Assembly (NCBI RefSeq): GCF_006227205.1
Contig: NZ_VCNG01000003.1
Span: 62,001 to 126,000, forward strand
Reading direction: 5' to 3'
Source: Pseudomonas sp. ICMP22404
GTDB lineage: Bacteria; Pseudomonadota; Gammaproteobacteria; Pseudomonadales; Pseudomonadaceae
DNA length: 64,000 bases
Position numbers and translations under genes: made by a program. Positions 27,243 to 39,500 of the stretch are shown here, one piece after another; the stretch's first letter is position 1; every line of letters starts with the position of its first letter. The notes beneath the pieces are model-generated. The model was not told the origin of the DNA, did not search any database, and saw only the letters and a list, made by a program, of their open reading frames with translations.

Positions 27243-27286
27243 CTAATGTCAGGCCCTTGCCCAATGGCCAAGTCACTCGTGCCTTG

Positions 27287-27300
27287 TTGATATACCTCAA
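27287..27300. promoter_or_regulatory. Anr/FNR-like box upstream of the second ftsH
   Basis: TTGAT-ATAC-CTCAA matches 9 of 10 consensus positions. It is centred ~114 bases before the FtsH start; a -41.5 placement gives a leader of about 72 bases. It could serve either divergent gene. Confidence 0.5.
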
Positions 27301-27406
27301 TGACTTTCCGTGGTTTGGGTGTAGAAACCAGTCACTGGCCAATCTTCGCCCGTCATAACACCCAGCGGCTGCATTCGCCGTACGCACCTACTTGTGAGTC
27401 GAGGTC

Positions 27407-29242
27407 ATGAAAAAGAACCACCAATGGAATCTGTCCTACTTTCTGGCCGCGTTTGTCGTGTTCGCAGCTGCACAGTTTCTGTGGGCAGAACATCGGGTGG
27501 TGCAAAACATCCCCTACAGTCAGTTCCTGCAACTGCTGAACGAGCAGAAAGTCAGCGACTTGCAGGTCGAGAAAGACCGGATCCGCGGCAAGCTGCAAGT
27601 GCCGATCGACGGTCACACGTTGTTCTCGACCGTGCGGGTCGACCCCGCGCTGGCCGAGAACCTGACGCAATCGGGGGCCAGCTTCACCGGGGTCAATGAC
27701 AATGGCTTCTTGAGCGGCCTGCTGGGCTGGCTGTTGCCCTTTATCCTAATCATGGTGGTCTGGCATTTCCTGTTCCGCGGCGTCGCGGAAAAACAGGGCC
27801 TGGGCGGGCTGATGAACATCGGCAAATCCCGGGCCAAAGTGTTTGTTCAACGAGACACCGGCGTCACCTTCGCTGATGTCGCCGGCATCGATGAAGCCAA
27901 GGCCGAGTTGGTGGAGATCGTTTCGTTCCTCAAGGACAAGGCCAAGTACGCACGGCTGGGAGCGCATATTCCCAAAGGCACGCTGCTGGTCGGCCCGCCG
28001 GGCACCGGCAAGACCCTGGTGGCCAAAGCCATCGCAGGCGAAGCCGGGGTGCCGTTCTTCTCGATCTCGGGCTCGGAGTTCGTCGAAATGTTCGTCGGCG
28101 TCGGAGCTGCGCGGGTCCATGATCTGTTCGAACAAGCGCGCGAGGCCGCGCCTTGCATCATCTTTATCGATGAACTGGACGCCCTGGGCAAGATGCGCGG
28201 CGTCGGCGTATTGGGCGGCAATGACGAAAAAGAACAGACCCTCAACCAGCTTCTGGCGGAGCTGGACGGCTTCGACCCCCGCGAGGGCGTGGTGCTGCTG
28301 GCCGCCACCAACCGCCCGGAAATTCTCGACCCGGCACTGCTGCGCGCCGGTCGGATCGACCGTCAGGTCTTGATCGATCGTCCGGATCGCAAGGGGCGGC
28401 AGGCGATTCTCAGCGTGCACCTGCAAAAAATCGCCGTGGACCCGGCCCTCGACAGTGCGCGCATTGCCGAGATCACCACCGGTTTCACCGGCGCCGACCT
28501 GGCAAACCTGGTCAATGAAGCGGCGATAGTCGCGACCCGTCGCGGTGCCGACACGGTCAGCCTGGACGATTTCACGGCAGCCGTAGAGCGTCTGGTCGCC
28601 GGCCTCGAACGCAAGAGCAGCGTGCTGCGCCCCGAAGAACGCCAGGTGGTGGCGTACCACGAAATGGGCCACGCCCTGGCGGCGACTCACCTGCCAGCCA
28701 TGGACCCGGTGCACAAAGTCTCCATCGTGCCGCGTACCATTGGTTCCCTGGGCTACACCCTGCAGCGTCCGACGGAAGACCACTTCCTGATCAGTTGCCA
28801 GATGCTCAAGGATCGTATCGTCGTGCTGATGGCAGGCCGCGCCGCCGAATGCCTGATCTATGGCCAGACCTCCACCGGGGCCGCCGACGACCTGGCCCGC
28901 GCGACTGATATCGCCCGGCAGTTGGTGACCCGCTTCGGCATGAGCGCCGAGCTGGGACAGTCGGTGCTGGAGCGACAAAGCCTGAGCTACCTGGGCGAGC
29001 AGATGCAGGCCACGGGGCAGAAAGATTATTCGGAACAGACCGCCAGGGAGGTCGACCTGTGTATACGCGCCCTGCTCGACGAATCCTACGCACGGGCCAA
29101 GACCTTGCTCCAGGCGCATCGCTCCGACCTGGAAACCGGCGCACGCCTGTTGATGGAAAAAGAAAGCCTGACCCCGGCGGACTTCCCCGCGCTGTTGCCA
29201 CTCAAGCTGGTCGCGGTTGCCGCGAGTTGGGCGTCGTCCTGA
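27407..29242 (+). CDS. ftsH: FtsH-family membrane AAA+ zinc metalloprotease
   Basis: This 611-residue inner-membrane protease degrades damaged or regulatory proteins in an ATP-dependent hexamer. Two membrane segments flank a short periplasmic domain (~10-28 and ~103-122). The AAA domain has Walker A GPPGTGKT at 196-203, Walker [12 protein letters not shown], the pore loop in [12 protein letters not shown] and the second region of homology [17 protein letters not shown]. The zinc site is HEMGH at 418-422. Its place in a stress island, away from the usual rrmJ-ftsH-folP order, suggests an accessory FtsH paralogue. GAGG precedes the ATG closely. It is followed 22 bases later by the K+ channel gene. 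Confidence 0.93.
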   Translation: MKKNHQWNLSYFLAAFVVFAAAQFLWAEHRVVQNIPYSQFLQLLNEQKVSDLQVEKDRIRGKLQVPIDGHTLFSTVRVDPALAENLTQSGASFTGVNDNGFLSGLLGWLLPFILIMVVWHFLFRGVAEKQGLGGLMNIGKSRAKVFVQRDTGVTFADVAGIDEAKAELVEIVSFLKDKAKYARLGAHIPKGTLLVGPPGTGKTLVAKAIAGEAGVPFFSISGSEFVEMFVGVGAARVHDLFEQAREAAPCIIFIDELDALGKMRGVGVLGGNDEKEQTLNQLLAELDGFDPREGVVLLAATNRPEILDPALLRAGRIDRQVLIDRPDRKGRQAILSVHLQKIAVDPALDSARIAEITTGFTGADLANLVNEAAIVATRRGADTVSLDDFTAAVERLVAGLERKSSVLRPEERQVVAYHEMGHALAATHLPAMDPVHKVSIVPRTIGSLGYTLQRPTEDHFLISCQMLKDRIVVLMAGRAAECLIYGQTSTGAADDLARATDIARQLVTRFGMSAELGQSVLERQSLSYLGEQMQATGQKDYSEQTAREVDLCIRALLDESYARAKTLLQAHRSDLETGARLLMEKESLTPADFPALLPLKLVAVAASWASS

Positions 29243-29264
29243 GAACAACCCGCCGAGGCTCGCC

Positions 29265-29690
29265 ATGCTGACCATTACGCTGATCAATATGCTGGTAGTG
29301 ATCACCGCCGTGGTCATTCATTACGAATGCCTGTTGCGCATGAACGACTGGCTGCCACGGCTGAAGGTCTGGAGCCGCTTCAGGATGGTCATAGGCGTAT
29401 TGGGCGCTCTGCTGGCGCACGCGATCGAAGTCTGGTGCTTCGCCCTGGCGTACTACCTGATGACCCGCGATGGCGAGTGGGGCAGCCTGTCCGGCCAGTT
29501 CAATGGCTCTTTCATGGACTGCGTGTACTTTTCCTTCACGACCTATACCACCATCGGTTTCGGTGACATCAGTCCCGTGGGCAACATCAAGTTCCTGACC
29601 GGCCTGCAAGCACTGACCGGTCTGGTGCTGATCACCTGGACGGCGTCCTTTCTGTTTCTCGAAATGCAGAAGTACTGGAAGAGAAAGTAG
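29265..29690 (+). CDS. Small two-helix potassium channel
   Basis: This 141-residue K+ channel of the 2TM type has the selectivity filter TTIGFGD at ~95-101, preceded by the pore helix MDCVYFSFTTY and followed by the inner helix. An extra N-terminal hydrophobic stretch gives three membrane segments in all. No RCK/TrkA-N regulatory domain is attached. The ATG at 29265 has GAGG ~6 bases upstream; a longer frame starting inside ftsH is rejected. It is probably cotranscribed with ftsH and could alter membrane potential under the same stress. Confidence 0.88.
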   Translation: MLTITLINMLVVITAVVIHYECLLRMNDWLPRLKVWSRFRMVIGVLGALLAHAIEVWCFALAYYLMTRDGEWGSLSGQFNGSFMDCVYFSFTTYTTIGFGDISPVGNIKFLTGLQALTGLVLITWTASFLFLEMQKYWKRK

Positions 29691-29846
29691 CGCCTTGCGC
29701 CAGCCACCTCAGGACTCGGAGGGCCGTGCTCCAGCGCCCCGCCCATCTGGAGATAATGACTTACGCGTTGATTTTTCAAGCAGTTGCCAGCAACAGTGCC
29801 AGCAGTGCGTGATTCAACCATATCTGAAGCCAGGTGGGCCGCACGC

Positions 29847-30065
29847 TCACGACCCGAGAAAGGCTTCAGTATGCTTGGCGATGGCATCCGGCTGTTCAGG
29901 AAACGCGGCATGGCCCATGTGATCGATTTCAATCAGCGTGACCCGATCCGGAAACTCAGCCTTGAATTCCCATGCATTCTCGGGAAGCGCCGCAACATCC
30001 TGTTTGCCCCGCAGCAAAAGGATCGGGACTCTGCCTCCGGCGGCCCACCAATCCTTTTGCTGTGG
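29847..30065 (-). pseudogene. Truncated alpha/beta-hydrolase, C-terminal remnant
   Basis: Reading the minus strand gives an uninterrupted ~70-codon segment ending at TGA. It contains RVPILLLRGKQDVAALPE, VTLIEIDHMGHAAFPEQ and DAIAKHTEAFLGS, the last strand, catalytic-Asp turn and catalytic-His turn of an alpha/beta hydrolase. A stop codon and unrelated sequence lie directly upstream, so the N-terminal two thirds are gone. The deletion edge coincides with the start of another remnant near 30062. Translation of this fragment is unlikely. Confidence 0.7.
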
Positions 30066-30260
30066 TCATGGCCGGCAATCTTCTGGACATTGGCCCTCGT
30101 CGGGGCCATGCACTACGGGAGCGACATTTTCAGTGCAGCATTGGTCAGTTGGTTAGCGGATGGAACACCGAAGGGCATGGCGTTGGTGATGGGCGGGGCT
30201 GGCATCGGCTGTCTGGCGGCAGCACTGTGGTCCAAGAGCGTTCGCACGGAAAGGTCCTAA
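30063..30260 (+). pseudogene. Remnant of an MFS (Bcr/CflA-like) transporter C-terminus
   Basis: The plus strand reads about 65 codons forming two hydrophobic helices (PAIFWTLALVGAMHYGSDIF and GTPKGMALVMGGAGIGCLAA) and ends at TAA. The ADGTPxxMALVM-G-GxGxLAA pattern resembles the last helix pair of Bcr/CflA multidrug permeases. There is no start codon or N-terminal part; the frame upstream is the antisense of the hydrolase remnant. The junction near 30062 looks like an old deletion or insertion breakpoint at the left edge of the NRPS locus. Confidence 0.5.
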
Positions 30261-30587
30261 CCCCATCGTCGTGTTCGTCGCAGTGAACCTTATCCGCCCC
30301 GACGCGGCGGCCGCTCTAGGCTGCGGAACCGCGTTCATCTGATCGCGTTATGACATCGTACAACCTTTAAAAATTAGCTTCCCATCTTCGAAAGCGCTGC
30401 TATGTTACGCGCTCGGATTGAACGTCCGGGCGCCGCCAGTGGCTTGCCTCGCTCCCCTCTGCAGACAGGAGGGAGAGGCCCGTCGACCAGGCCCGTGCGC
30501 CGTTCGTTCTCAAGGACAATCGGTTCGCGAAAGTCGCCGCCTCCGCTGCGTGTCGACCGGGATCGCAACCATTCACAGGGAAGTGTC
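30261..30587. other. Non-coding leader region of the NRPS operon
   Basis: This ~330-base gap precedes the first NRPS gene. A -10-like TGCTATGTT lies near 30399, without a convincing -35 element, so promoter placement is uncertain. A frame opening at 30402 continues into the NRPS but its first 62 codons are low-complexity Arg/Pro/Ser and look non-coding. No regulator gene or recognisable operator is present. Confidence 0.4.
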
Positions 30588-33500
30588 ATGGTCGAAGCGC
30601 AATGCTATTCATTGAGTTCCACCCAACAGTCCGTCTGGCTCGATCAACAGCTGTCGCCCAATACCCCCTCCTACAACATCGGTGTCACCGTGGAAATCCA
30701 CGGCGCGGTGGACCTCGCCCTGTTCACCGCCGCGCTGCGGGCCGTGGTGGCCCAGCATGACGCGTTGCGGTTGGTTTTCAGCGAGCATGCCGGGCACTTG
30801 ACGCAACGGGTTGACGACACCGTGCAGGGTGCCCTGGCCTACTACGACTGGCGCGCCGAACCCCTGGCCCGCGACGGCGCCCTGGCCCACATCACGCAGC
30901 TCAATCGTACCCCGTTCACCCTTTACGACCAGCCGTTGTGGAGCATGGAGTGGTTCCAGCTGTCGGACACCCATGCATTGTGGAACAGCCGTTATCACCA
31001 CCTGATCTGCGACGGCACCTCGGTGGGCCTGATCGGCCAGGCTGTGGGCGCGGCCTATAACCAGTTGCTGCAAGGCCAGCCGCCTATCCTTGACGACGAG
31101 TTGGCACAGGGCTATCGCGATTTCGTGGCCCGGGACCAAGCGTTCCTTGACTCGACGCGCTACGCCAAGGCCCGTGATTACTGGCTCGAACAATTTCCGG
31201 CGCTGCCGGCGCCGTTGTTCCAGCAGGCCCGAGCCAACGTCGGCGAGCCGGTGCCCAGTGCCCAGGCGATCTGGACCCTGGGTGGCGAGCGCCTTGAGCG
31301 GTTGAGCCAATGGGCGAAAACCCAGGGGGCCACGCTGAGCCACAGCCTCAGTGCCCTGTTGGCCTATTATTTCAGCCGAATGACCGACCAACGCGAACAG
31401 CTGGTCATCGGCCTGCCCGTGCACAACCGCAGCAACCCGCTGCAAAAACGGACGGCCGGGATGTTTTCCTCGGTCCTGCCACTAGCGGTGCAGGTCGACC
31501 CGACGCTGAGCTTTGCCCACGCCGTTCAGCAGGTGGCCAGCCAGACGCTGCGCAGCTATCGGCACCAACGCTACCCGTTACAAACCCTGCATCGCGAATT
31601 GCGCGCCCGCGCCGGTCATCCCGGCCATTTGTTCGAGGTGATGCTGTCAGTCGAACGATACCCGGGGGACGTGCACCTGGGTCCGGCACGCTGCGCGCTG
31701 CGCACCTGGCACAACGGTCACGAGCGCTACCCGTTGGCCATTTACCTGCGTCATTACGAGGAGAAAACCGAGCCGCTCCTGGAGTTCAACTACGACCCAA
31801 GGTTGTTCAGCGCCGACGACATGGCCGCGCACCTGCGGCGCCTTCAACATCTGACCGAACAGCTGCTGGCCGCCCCCGACCGGCCGCTGGCCGAGGCCTC
31901 GCTGCTGGACGCCGCCGAACAGCAGCAAGTACTCCATGGGTTCAATGCCAGCGTTCGTGACTATCCGGCCGACGAAGCTCTGCACAGCCTGTTCGAAGCG
32001 CAGGTACGACGGCGTCCCGATGCTACGGCACTGCTCGATGCCGAACAGTCGTTGAGCTACCGCCAGCTAGACCGCCGCGCCGAGCGCCTGTCCGGGCATC
32101 TGGCGGCGTGCGGTATCAACGCTGGTGATCATGTGGCGCTGGCTTTGCCCCGCGGCACGGCGTTGATCGTGGCGGTGCTGGCCATCCTCAAGCGTGGCGC
32201 CGCCTATGTACCCATCGACCGGGATGCTCCCCTGGCCCATCAAGCTCGGGTACTGGCCGATTGTGGCAGTGACTGGCTGCTGGTCGAAGGTGACGACAGG
32301 CCGGCGGTGCAAGGCGTGCAACTGATCGATGTCGGCGGATCATTCGAAGATGCGCCGAACCCGCCGCTGCCCCGTGCCGGTGCTGTCGCCTACGTCATGT
32401 ACACCTCCGGTTCGACGGGCGTGCCCAAGGGCGTGCAGATACCCCACCGCGCCGTCACCCGGCTGGTGCGCAACAACGGTTTTGCCGACTTCACCGCCCA
32501 GGATCGGATCGCCTTGGCCGCCAATCCAGCCTTCGACGCCAGCACCTTGGAAATCTGGGGCGCTCTGCTCAACGGCGGCTGCCTGGTGGTCTGCCCGCGC
32601 CAGACCGTGCTCGACGCCGAGCGCTTGAATGAACACCTGCTGCGCCACGAAGTCAGCGTGCTGTGGCTCACCGCCGGGTTGTTCCATCAGTTCGCCGACG
32701 TTTTGGCCCCGGCCTTCGCCGCCTTGCGCTTGCTGATGGTGGGCGGTGATGTGCTCGACCCGCGCTGCATCGAACGGGTGCTGCGCCAATCGCCCCCCGG
32801 ACAGTTGCTCAACGGCTACGGCCCCACCGAAAGCACCACCTTCGCCACCACCCACCGCATCACCCTCGAAGATGCGCTGGCGGGCGACATTCCCATCGGC
32901 CGTCCCATCGGCAACACCCAGGTCTACGTCCTCGACGAGCAGCGCCAGCCGCTGCCCATCGGCGTCGCTGGCGAGCTGTACATCGGTGGCGACGGACTGG
33001 CCCTCGGTTACCTGAACCAGGCGCAATTGAGCGAAGAGCGCTTCGTCACCAACCCTTTCGCCCCCGGTACGCGGCTGTACCGCACCGGTGACCTGGTGCG
33101 CTGGCGGGCCGATGGCGTACTGATGTTCCTTGGACGAAACGACTTGCAGGTCAAGGTCCGCGGCTTCCGCATCGAGCTGGGGGAGATCGAAGCGCAGCTC
33201 AAGGCCCTGCCCGGCATCACCGAAGCGGTGGTGCGGGTCGATGCCCAGCAGCGCCTGCTGGCCTATTTCAGCGCGCCCGAGGCTCAACAGCCCAACGAAC
33301 TGCGGGCCCGCTTGGCCACGGTATTACCCGACTACATGCTGCCGGCGGCCTTTGTGCAGGTGGAGGCTTTTAGCCTGACCGCCAACGGCAAGCTGGACCG
33401 CCGCGCGCTGCCCGAGCCGAGTGAAAATCACTTCGCCCTGCAGCGCTACGAAGCACCGCAAGGCCCCGTAGAACATCGTCTCGCCGAGCTGTGGGCGCAA

Positions 33501-36500
33501 ACCCTCGGCGTGCCGCGGGTGGGCCGCCAGGATAATTTCTTTGCCCTCGGCGGCCACTCGCTGATGGCCGTGCAACTGGTCGAGCAATTGCGGGCCGAAG
33601 GTTGGCACCTCGACATCGGGACCTTGTTCGCTGCGGCGAACCTTCACCACCTGGCCCTGCTGCTCGAACACCCGCTGAGCCCAGCCGAGCCCCACGCGCC
33701 CATCGTCGCCTCGGGCATCGACCCGGACTGCCCGCACATCACCCCGGACATGCTGTTGCCCCTGCTCAGTCTTCCGCAAGCGCAGATCGACTCGGTCGTC
33801 GCGGCTGTCGAGGGTGGCACGGCCAACGTCCAGGACATCTATCCGCTGGCGCCTCTGCAGGAAGGCTTGCTGTTCCAGCACCTGTTGCAACCGGATGACG
33901 ACGCCTACCTGTTGCGCGCCATCCTGGCCTTCGACAGCCACGAGCGACTGCAAGGCTTCGTCGCGGCGTTCGACCAAGTGATCGCCCGCCACGATGTCCT
34001 GCGCAGCGCGGTACTCTGGGAAGGCCTGGACGAGCCGGTGCAAGTGGTCTGGCGCAGCGCGAGCCTGCCGGTGCAACAGCTCGCCGACGGTGAACGGTTC
34101 AGCGACCAGCCGCTGGATATCCGACACGCGCCCCTGGCGCGGGCCTTCGTGCGCTTCGATAGCGCGACACGGCACTGGCAACTGCAACTGGTCCATCATC
34201 ACCTGGCCATCGACCACGCCACCCTGGGATCGCTGTTCGCCGAGGTTCGTGCGCTGATGCTCGACCCCCATCGCCATCTGCCCCCGAGCGTGCCGTTTCG
34301 CCAGTTCGTCGCCCAGGCGCGCCAGCCCCATCGCCAGGCCAGCGCCGAGGCTTATTTCCAGCGGCTGCTCGGCGACCTCACCGAGCCGACCCTGCCCTAC
34401 GGACTGCACGACGTACAAGGTTCGGGCCGCGATAACCGCGAGGCCCAGTGTACGCTGGAACCTGCCCTGGCCCTGCGCTTGCGACGATCGGCCAAGACCT
34501 GGGAGGTCGGTGTCGCCAGCCTGTTCCACCTGGCCTGGGCCCTGTTGATCGGCAAGTCCAGTGGCCGCGACGAGGTGGTGTTCGGCACCGTGCTGTTCGG
34601 CCGTTTCAGCGCCGGCGAACAAGCCGAGCGGGCGCTGGGCATGTTCATCAATACCTTGCCGCTGCGCATCGACCTCGACGCGCCGCTGCACACGGCCCTG
34701 CGGCAGACCCACGGCCGGCTGGTCGAACTGCTGGCCCACGAACACGCGCCCCTGGCGCTGGCGCAACGGTGCAGCGCCCTGCCCGTCCAGACGCCGCTGT
34801 TTTCGGCGTTGCTGAACTTTCGTCACAGTCAGGCTCAACGCAGCGCACAACCGGCGTTCGCGCTGCCGGGTGCGCAGTGGCTGGGCAGCGAGGAGCGCAG
34901 CAACTACCCGTTCAGCCTGTCCGTGGACGACCTTGGCGACGGCTTCGTCCTGACCGGGCAGATTCATCATTCGGTGAACGCCGAGGTCGTGCTGGCCCAC
35001 ATGGTTCAGGCCCTCGAAACGCTGGCACAGAGCCTCGAATCAACGCCGGCGATACGCGCTTGCACCTTGGACACATTGCCCAGCGCCGAGCGCGAGCAGG
35101 TACTGAACGAGTTCAACGCCACCCACCGGGCGCACCCACGCGACACCCTCCTGCATGAACCCTTCGAGCAGCAGGCGGCGCTGCATCCCGACCGAGTGGC
35201 GGCGCAGATCGACAGTACCGAGGAGACATCACTCACCTACGCGCAACTCAATGGCCGCGCCAACCAACTGGCCCATGCCCTGCTGGCCGCTGGCGTGTGC
35301 CCCGATGACCGGGTGGCGATCTGCCTCGAACGCGGGCCCCTTCTGCTAGTGGCCATGCTCGCCACCCTGAAGGCCGGCGCAGCCTACGTGCCGCTGGATC
35401 CTGCCTACCCGACGGCGCGCCTGCTGCACATGCTCGAAGACAGTGCGCCGCGCCTGGTGCTCACCAGCCAGGCCGCGCACGGGCGCCTGCCGACGTCCCC
35501 AGACGCAGCCCATTGGCAGCTGGATTCGCCGCCGCTGGCGGACCGACTCGACACCCTGTCCCTGGACAACCCAAAGATCCCGAACCTGACCCCGGCGCAT
35601 CTGGCCTACGTGATCTACACCTCCGGCTCCACGGGCCTGCCCAAAGGCGTGATGATCGAGCACCGCAATGCCTGCAATCTGCTGCACTGGGCGCTGGACA
35701 ATTTCCAGGTCGAGGAGATGCAACTGAGCCTGTTCGCCACCTCGATCAACTTCGACCTGGCGGTGTTCGAATGCTTCGTGCCACTGGCCGCCGGCGCGAC
35801 CCTGCAACTGGTGGCCAACGCCCTCTCGCTGGTGGCGCAACCGCGGGCCGTGACGCTGGTCAACAGCGTGCCCTCGGCGGTGGAGCAACTGCTGCGGATC
35901 GATGCCATCCCCGACACCGTCCGCGTCATCAACCTGGCCGGTGAACCGCTCAAGGCTGCGCTGGTGGAACAGTTGTTCAGCCGCAGCGCGGCGCGCCGGG
36001 TGTGCAACCTCTACGGCCCGACCGAAACCACCACCTACTCCACCTGGCTGTCGATGCGCCGCGAAGACGGCTACCTGGCCGGCATTGGCCGTCCCCTGGA
36101 TAACACCCGAATCTACTTGTTGGACCCACACCGCCAACCGGTGCCGCTGGGCGTGGCCGGGGAGATCTACATCGGCGGTGCCGGTGTCGCGCGGGGCTAT
36201 CTGAACCGCAGCGAACTGACCACCGAACGCTTCCTGCCCGATCCATTCGTCGATGATGCCGCGGCGCGCATGTACCGCACCGGCGACCTGGGGCGCTGGC
36301 GGGCCGACGGGCACCTGGAGTACCTGGGGCGCAACGACTTCCAGGTCAAGGTGCGCGGTTTTCGCATTGAACTGGGGGAAATCGAGGCCCAGTTGCTCGG
36401 CCTGCCGGGCGTGCGCGAAGCGGTGGTGGTGGCGCAACCCGCGCCGGCCGGCGACCCGCGACTGGTCGCCTACCTGGTGGCCGAGGATGCCCACGGGCTA

Positions 36501-39500
36501 ATTCCCGACACGGCGGCTGTACGCGCCCATCTGGAACAACACTTGCCGGACTACATGTTGCCCGGTGCCTGCATTGTCCTGGAGCGCCTGCCACTGACGC
36601 CCAACGGCAAACTCGACCGCCAGGCTCTGCCGATGCCCGGCACCACCCTCGTCGAGGGCATCAGGCAGCCACCTCGCGGTGACACTGAACAACGTCTGGC
36701 GGCGATCTGGGCACAGGTGCTAGGCCAGTCGGAGATCGGTCGCGAGGATGATTTTTTCAGCCTTGGCGGACACTCGCTGCTCGCGGTGCAACTGCTCGAA
36801 CAACTGCGTCGCAATGGTTGGAACCTGGACATCCGCAGCGTCTTCGAGCGCTCGACCCTCGCCGCTCAGGCCCGGCGCCTGGAAGCACTCGAGCGTAGCG
36901 CCGCGCCTGAGGCCAGCGTCAGTGCCATCGCGCCCTCCTGTTCGCGCATCACCCCTGAGATGCTCGACCTGGTGGCGTTGTCCCAAGCGCGTATCGACCA
37001 GATCGCCGCACAGATGCCCGGCGGTGCTGCCAACATCCAGGACATCTACCCGCTGGGCCCGTTGCAGGCAGGCATGCTCTATCACCACCGGGCCCAGCAA
37101 GACGGCGATCGCTACGTGCTACGCAGCTTGCTGGCGTTTACCGACGAGGCCTGCCTGCAACGGTTCTGCGCCGCGCTGGAACAGGTCATTGCCCGGCATG
37201 ACGCGCTGCGTACCCTGGTGCTCTGGGAGGATCTGGACGAGCCATTGCAAGTGGTTCTGCGGCACGTCGCCTTTACGCCCCGACGCCTGGTGCTCGACGG
37301 CGAGGATATCGCCGCCCGCTTGCACGCCAGCGCCGACCCGCGTCATTTTCGTCTCGACCTGCGCCAGGCGCCGCTGATCGAAGCCCGCGTGGCCTATGAC
37401 GCGGCCCATGACCGTTGGCTGCTGTTGTTGCTGCATCATCATGTGGTGGTGGATCACACCTCCCTGGAGTTGATGGTCGAGGAAATTGCCCTGATCGAAG
37501 GCGGTCGTCGGGCAGAACTGCCCGCGCCCACCAGCCCCCGTGGCCTGGTGGCCCAGGCACGGCGTCCGGAGGTGGTGGACGCTGCGTGCAAGTTCTTCAG
37601 CGAGCAGTTGGGCGACCTGGACGAGCCGACCTTGCCTTTCGACGTCGACTTGCGCGCCGATCCGCGCTGGCAAGCCCTGGAGCACCGGCAGGCGTTGACC
37701 CCGGACCTGGCGCGCCGGCTGCGCCAGCAGGCCCATGCCCACGGCGTGAGCGTTGCAGGTATCTGCCACCTGGCGTGGGCATTGGTGCTGGGGCGCCTCA
37801 GCGGCCGCGACGATGTGGTGTTCGGCACAGTGCTGTTCGGACGCTTGCAAGCTGGCGCCCATGCGGACCGGACCCTGGGTCTGTTCATCAACACGCTGCC
37901 GTTGCGCGTGCACCTGCAAGACAGTACCAACGCTGCGCTGCACAGGGTTCAGGATGCCTTGAACGGTCTGCTCTGCCACGAACAGACCCCGCTGGCGCTG
38001 GCCCAGCGATGCAGCGCGGTGCCGGCGGGCACAGCCCTGTTCAGTGCGCTGTTCAACTACCGCTACAGCCATGCCGGGCAAGCGAACATCCCCCAGGCGA
38101 TGCCGGGAATGACCCTGCTGCACAGTGAAGAACGCACCCATTACCCCTTCAACCTGGCGATGGACGACCTGGGCGAAGGTTTTCAGCTCACGGCCCAGAC
38201 CCACCCCGAACACGCACCAGAGCGGCTCGTGGAGTTCATGTTACAAGCCCTCGATTCGCTGGTAGAGGCCTTGGCACAGGCAGGCGACATGCCGGTCCAG
38301 CAATTGTGCGTGCTCCCCCCGCAGGAAGAGGCGCATCTGGACCGCTTCAACCCGCCGCCCACGGCTGCGCCCGAAGGTACGCTGACGCAGCGGTTTGCCG
38401 AACAGGTCGCGGCAACGCCGGACGCCTTGGCAGTGATCGACGAGCATCAGTCCCTGACGTTTCGTGAGCTCGACCGACAAGCCAGTCGCCTGGCCCATCA
38501 CCTGCTGGACCAAGGGCTGCGGCGCGGTCAGTTCGTCGCTGTCTGCCTGGAGCGCCAGGCGCATGCGGCGGTCGCCCTGCTGGCGGTGTGGAAAGCCGGC
38601 TGTGCCTATGTGCCGATGGACCCCGACTACCCGGCCAGCCGCCTGGCCTATCTGCTGGACGACAGTGCCCCCGCGGCGCTGATCACCCAGGAGCAGGTGC
38701 GCGACCGGCTGCCCGCCTTTACGGGCGGACCGTTGATCAGCCTCGACGCCCCTGGAGTAGCTGACTGGCAGCACGCTCCAGCAGCGGCAGAAACCGCGCC
38801 AGGCCCGCAGCCGGCTGACCTGGCGTACATGATCTACACCTCCGGTTCCACCGGGCAACCCAAAGGGGTCATGGTCGAGCACCGCTCGGTGCTCAATCTG
38901 TGGGCCGGCCTGCGCCAGCGTCTGGACGACATGCCCGCCAACAGCCGCTGCTCTCTCAATGCGTCGATGGCTTTCGATGCCTCGGTGCAGCAGCTTTGCC
39001 AATGGCTCAGTGGTCACTGCCTGGTGCTGATCCCCAAACGCATACGGCTGGATGCCGGGGCGCTGTTGGATTACCTGCACCAACAGCAAGTCACCCTGTT
39101 CGATTGCACACCGAGCCAGTTGCAAGCGCTGCTCAAGCACCGGCAGGCCCAAGTCCGGCCACAGCCGTTGCCGCCACGCATCCTGCTGGGTGGCGAGGCG
39201 GTGCCCGCTGAACTTTGGGCACAACTGGCCAACGAAGCCGGCGTGCGGGTACTGAACGTCTACGGGCCCACCGAGTGCACCGTCGACACCACCAGCGCCT
39301 GGCTCGATCAACACGCGCTGCCGAGCCTCGGAAAACCGCTGCCCAATACCCAGGTGCAAGTGCTCGACGCCCATGGTCGGCGCGTCCCGCAGGGGGTGGT
39401 TGGAGAGATTCATATCGGCGGCCAGGGGGTGGCGCGTGGTTACTGGCGGCGTGAGGCGCTCACCGGCGAACGTTTCCTCATCGACCCGTTTAACCACGCA

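Noticed and set aside
27746..29317. A 523-codon frame antisense to ftsH
   Set aside because: It mirrors a well-supported AAA+ protease gene and has no recognisable family.
30402..30587. N-terminal extension of the first NRPS
   Set aside because: The added residues are low-complexity and the ATG at 30588 has a good ribosome site followed at once by the condensation domain.
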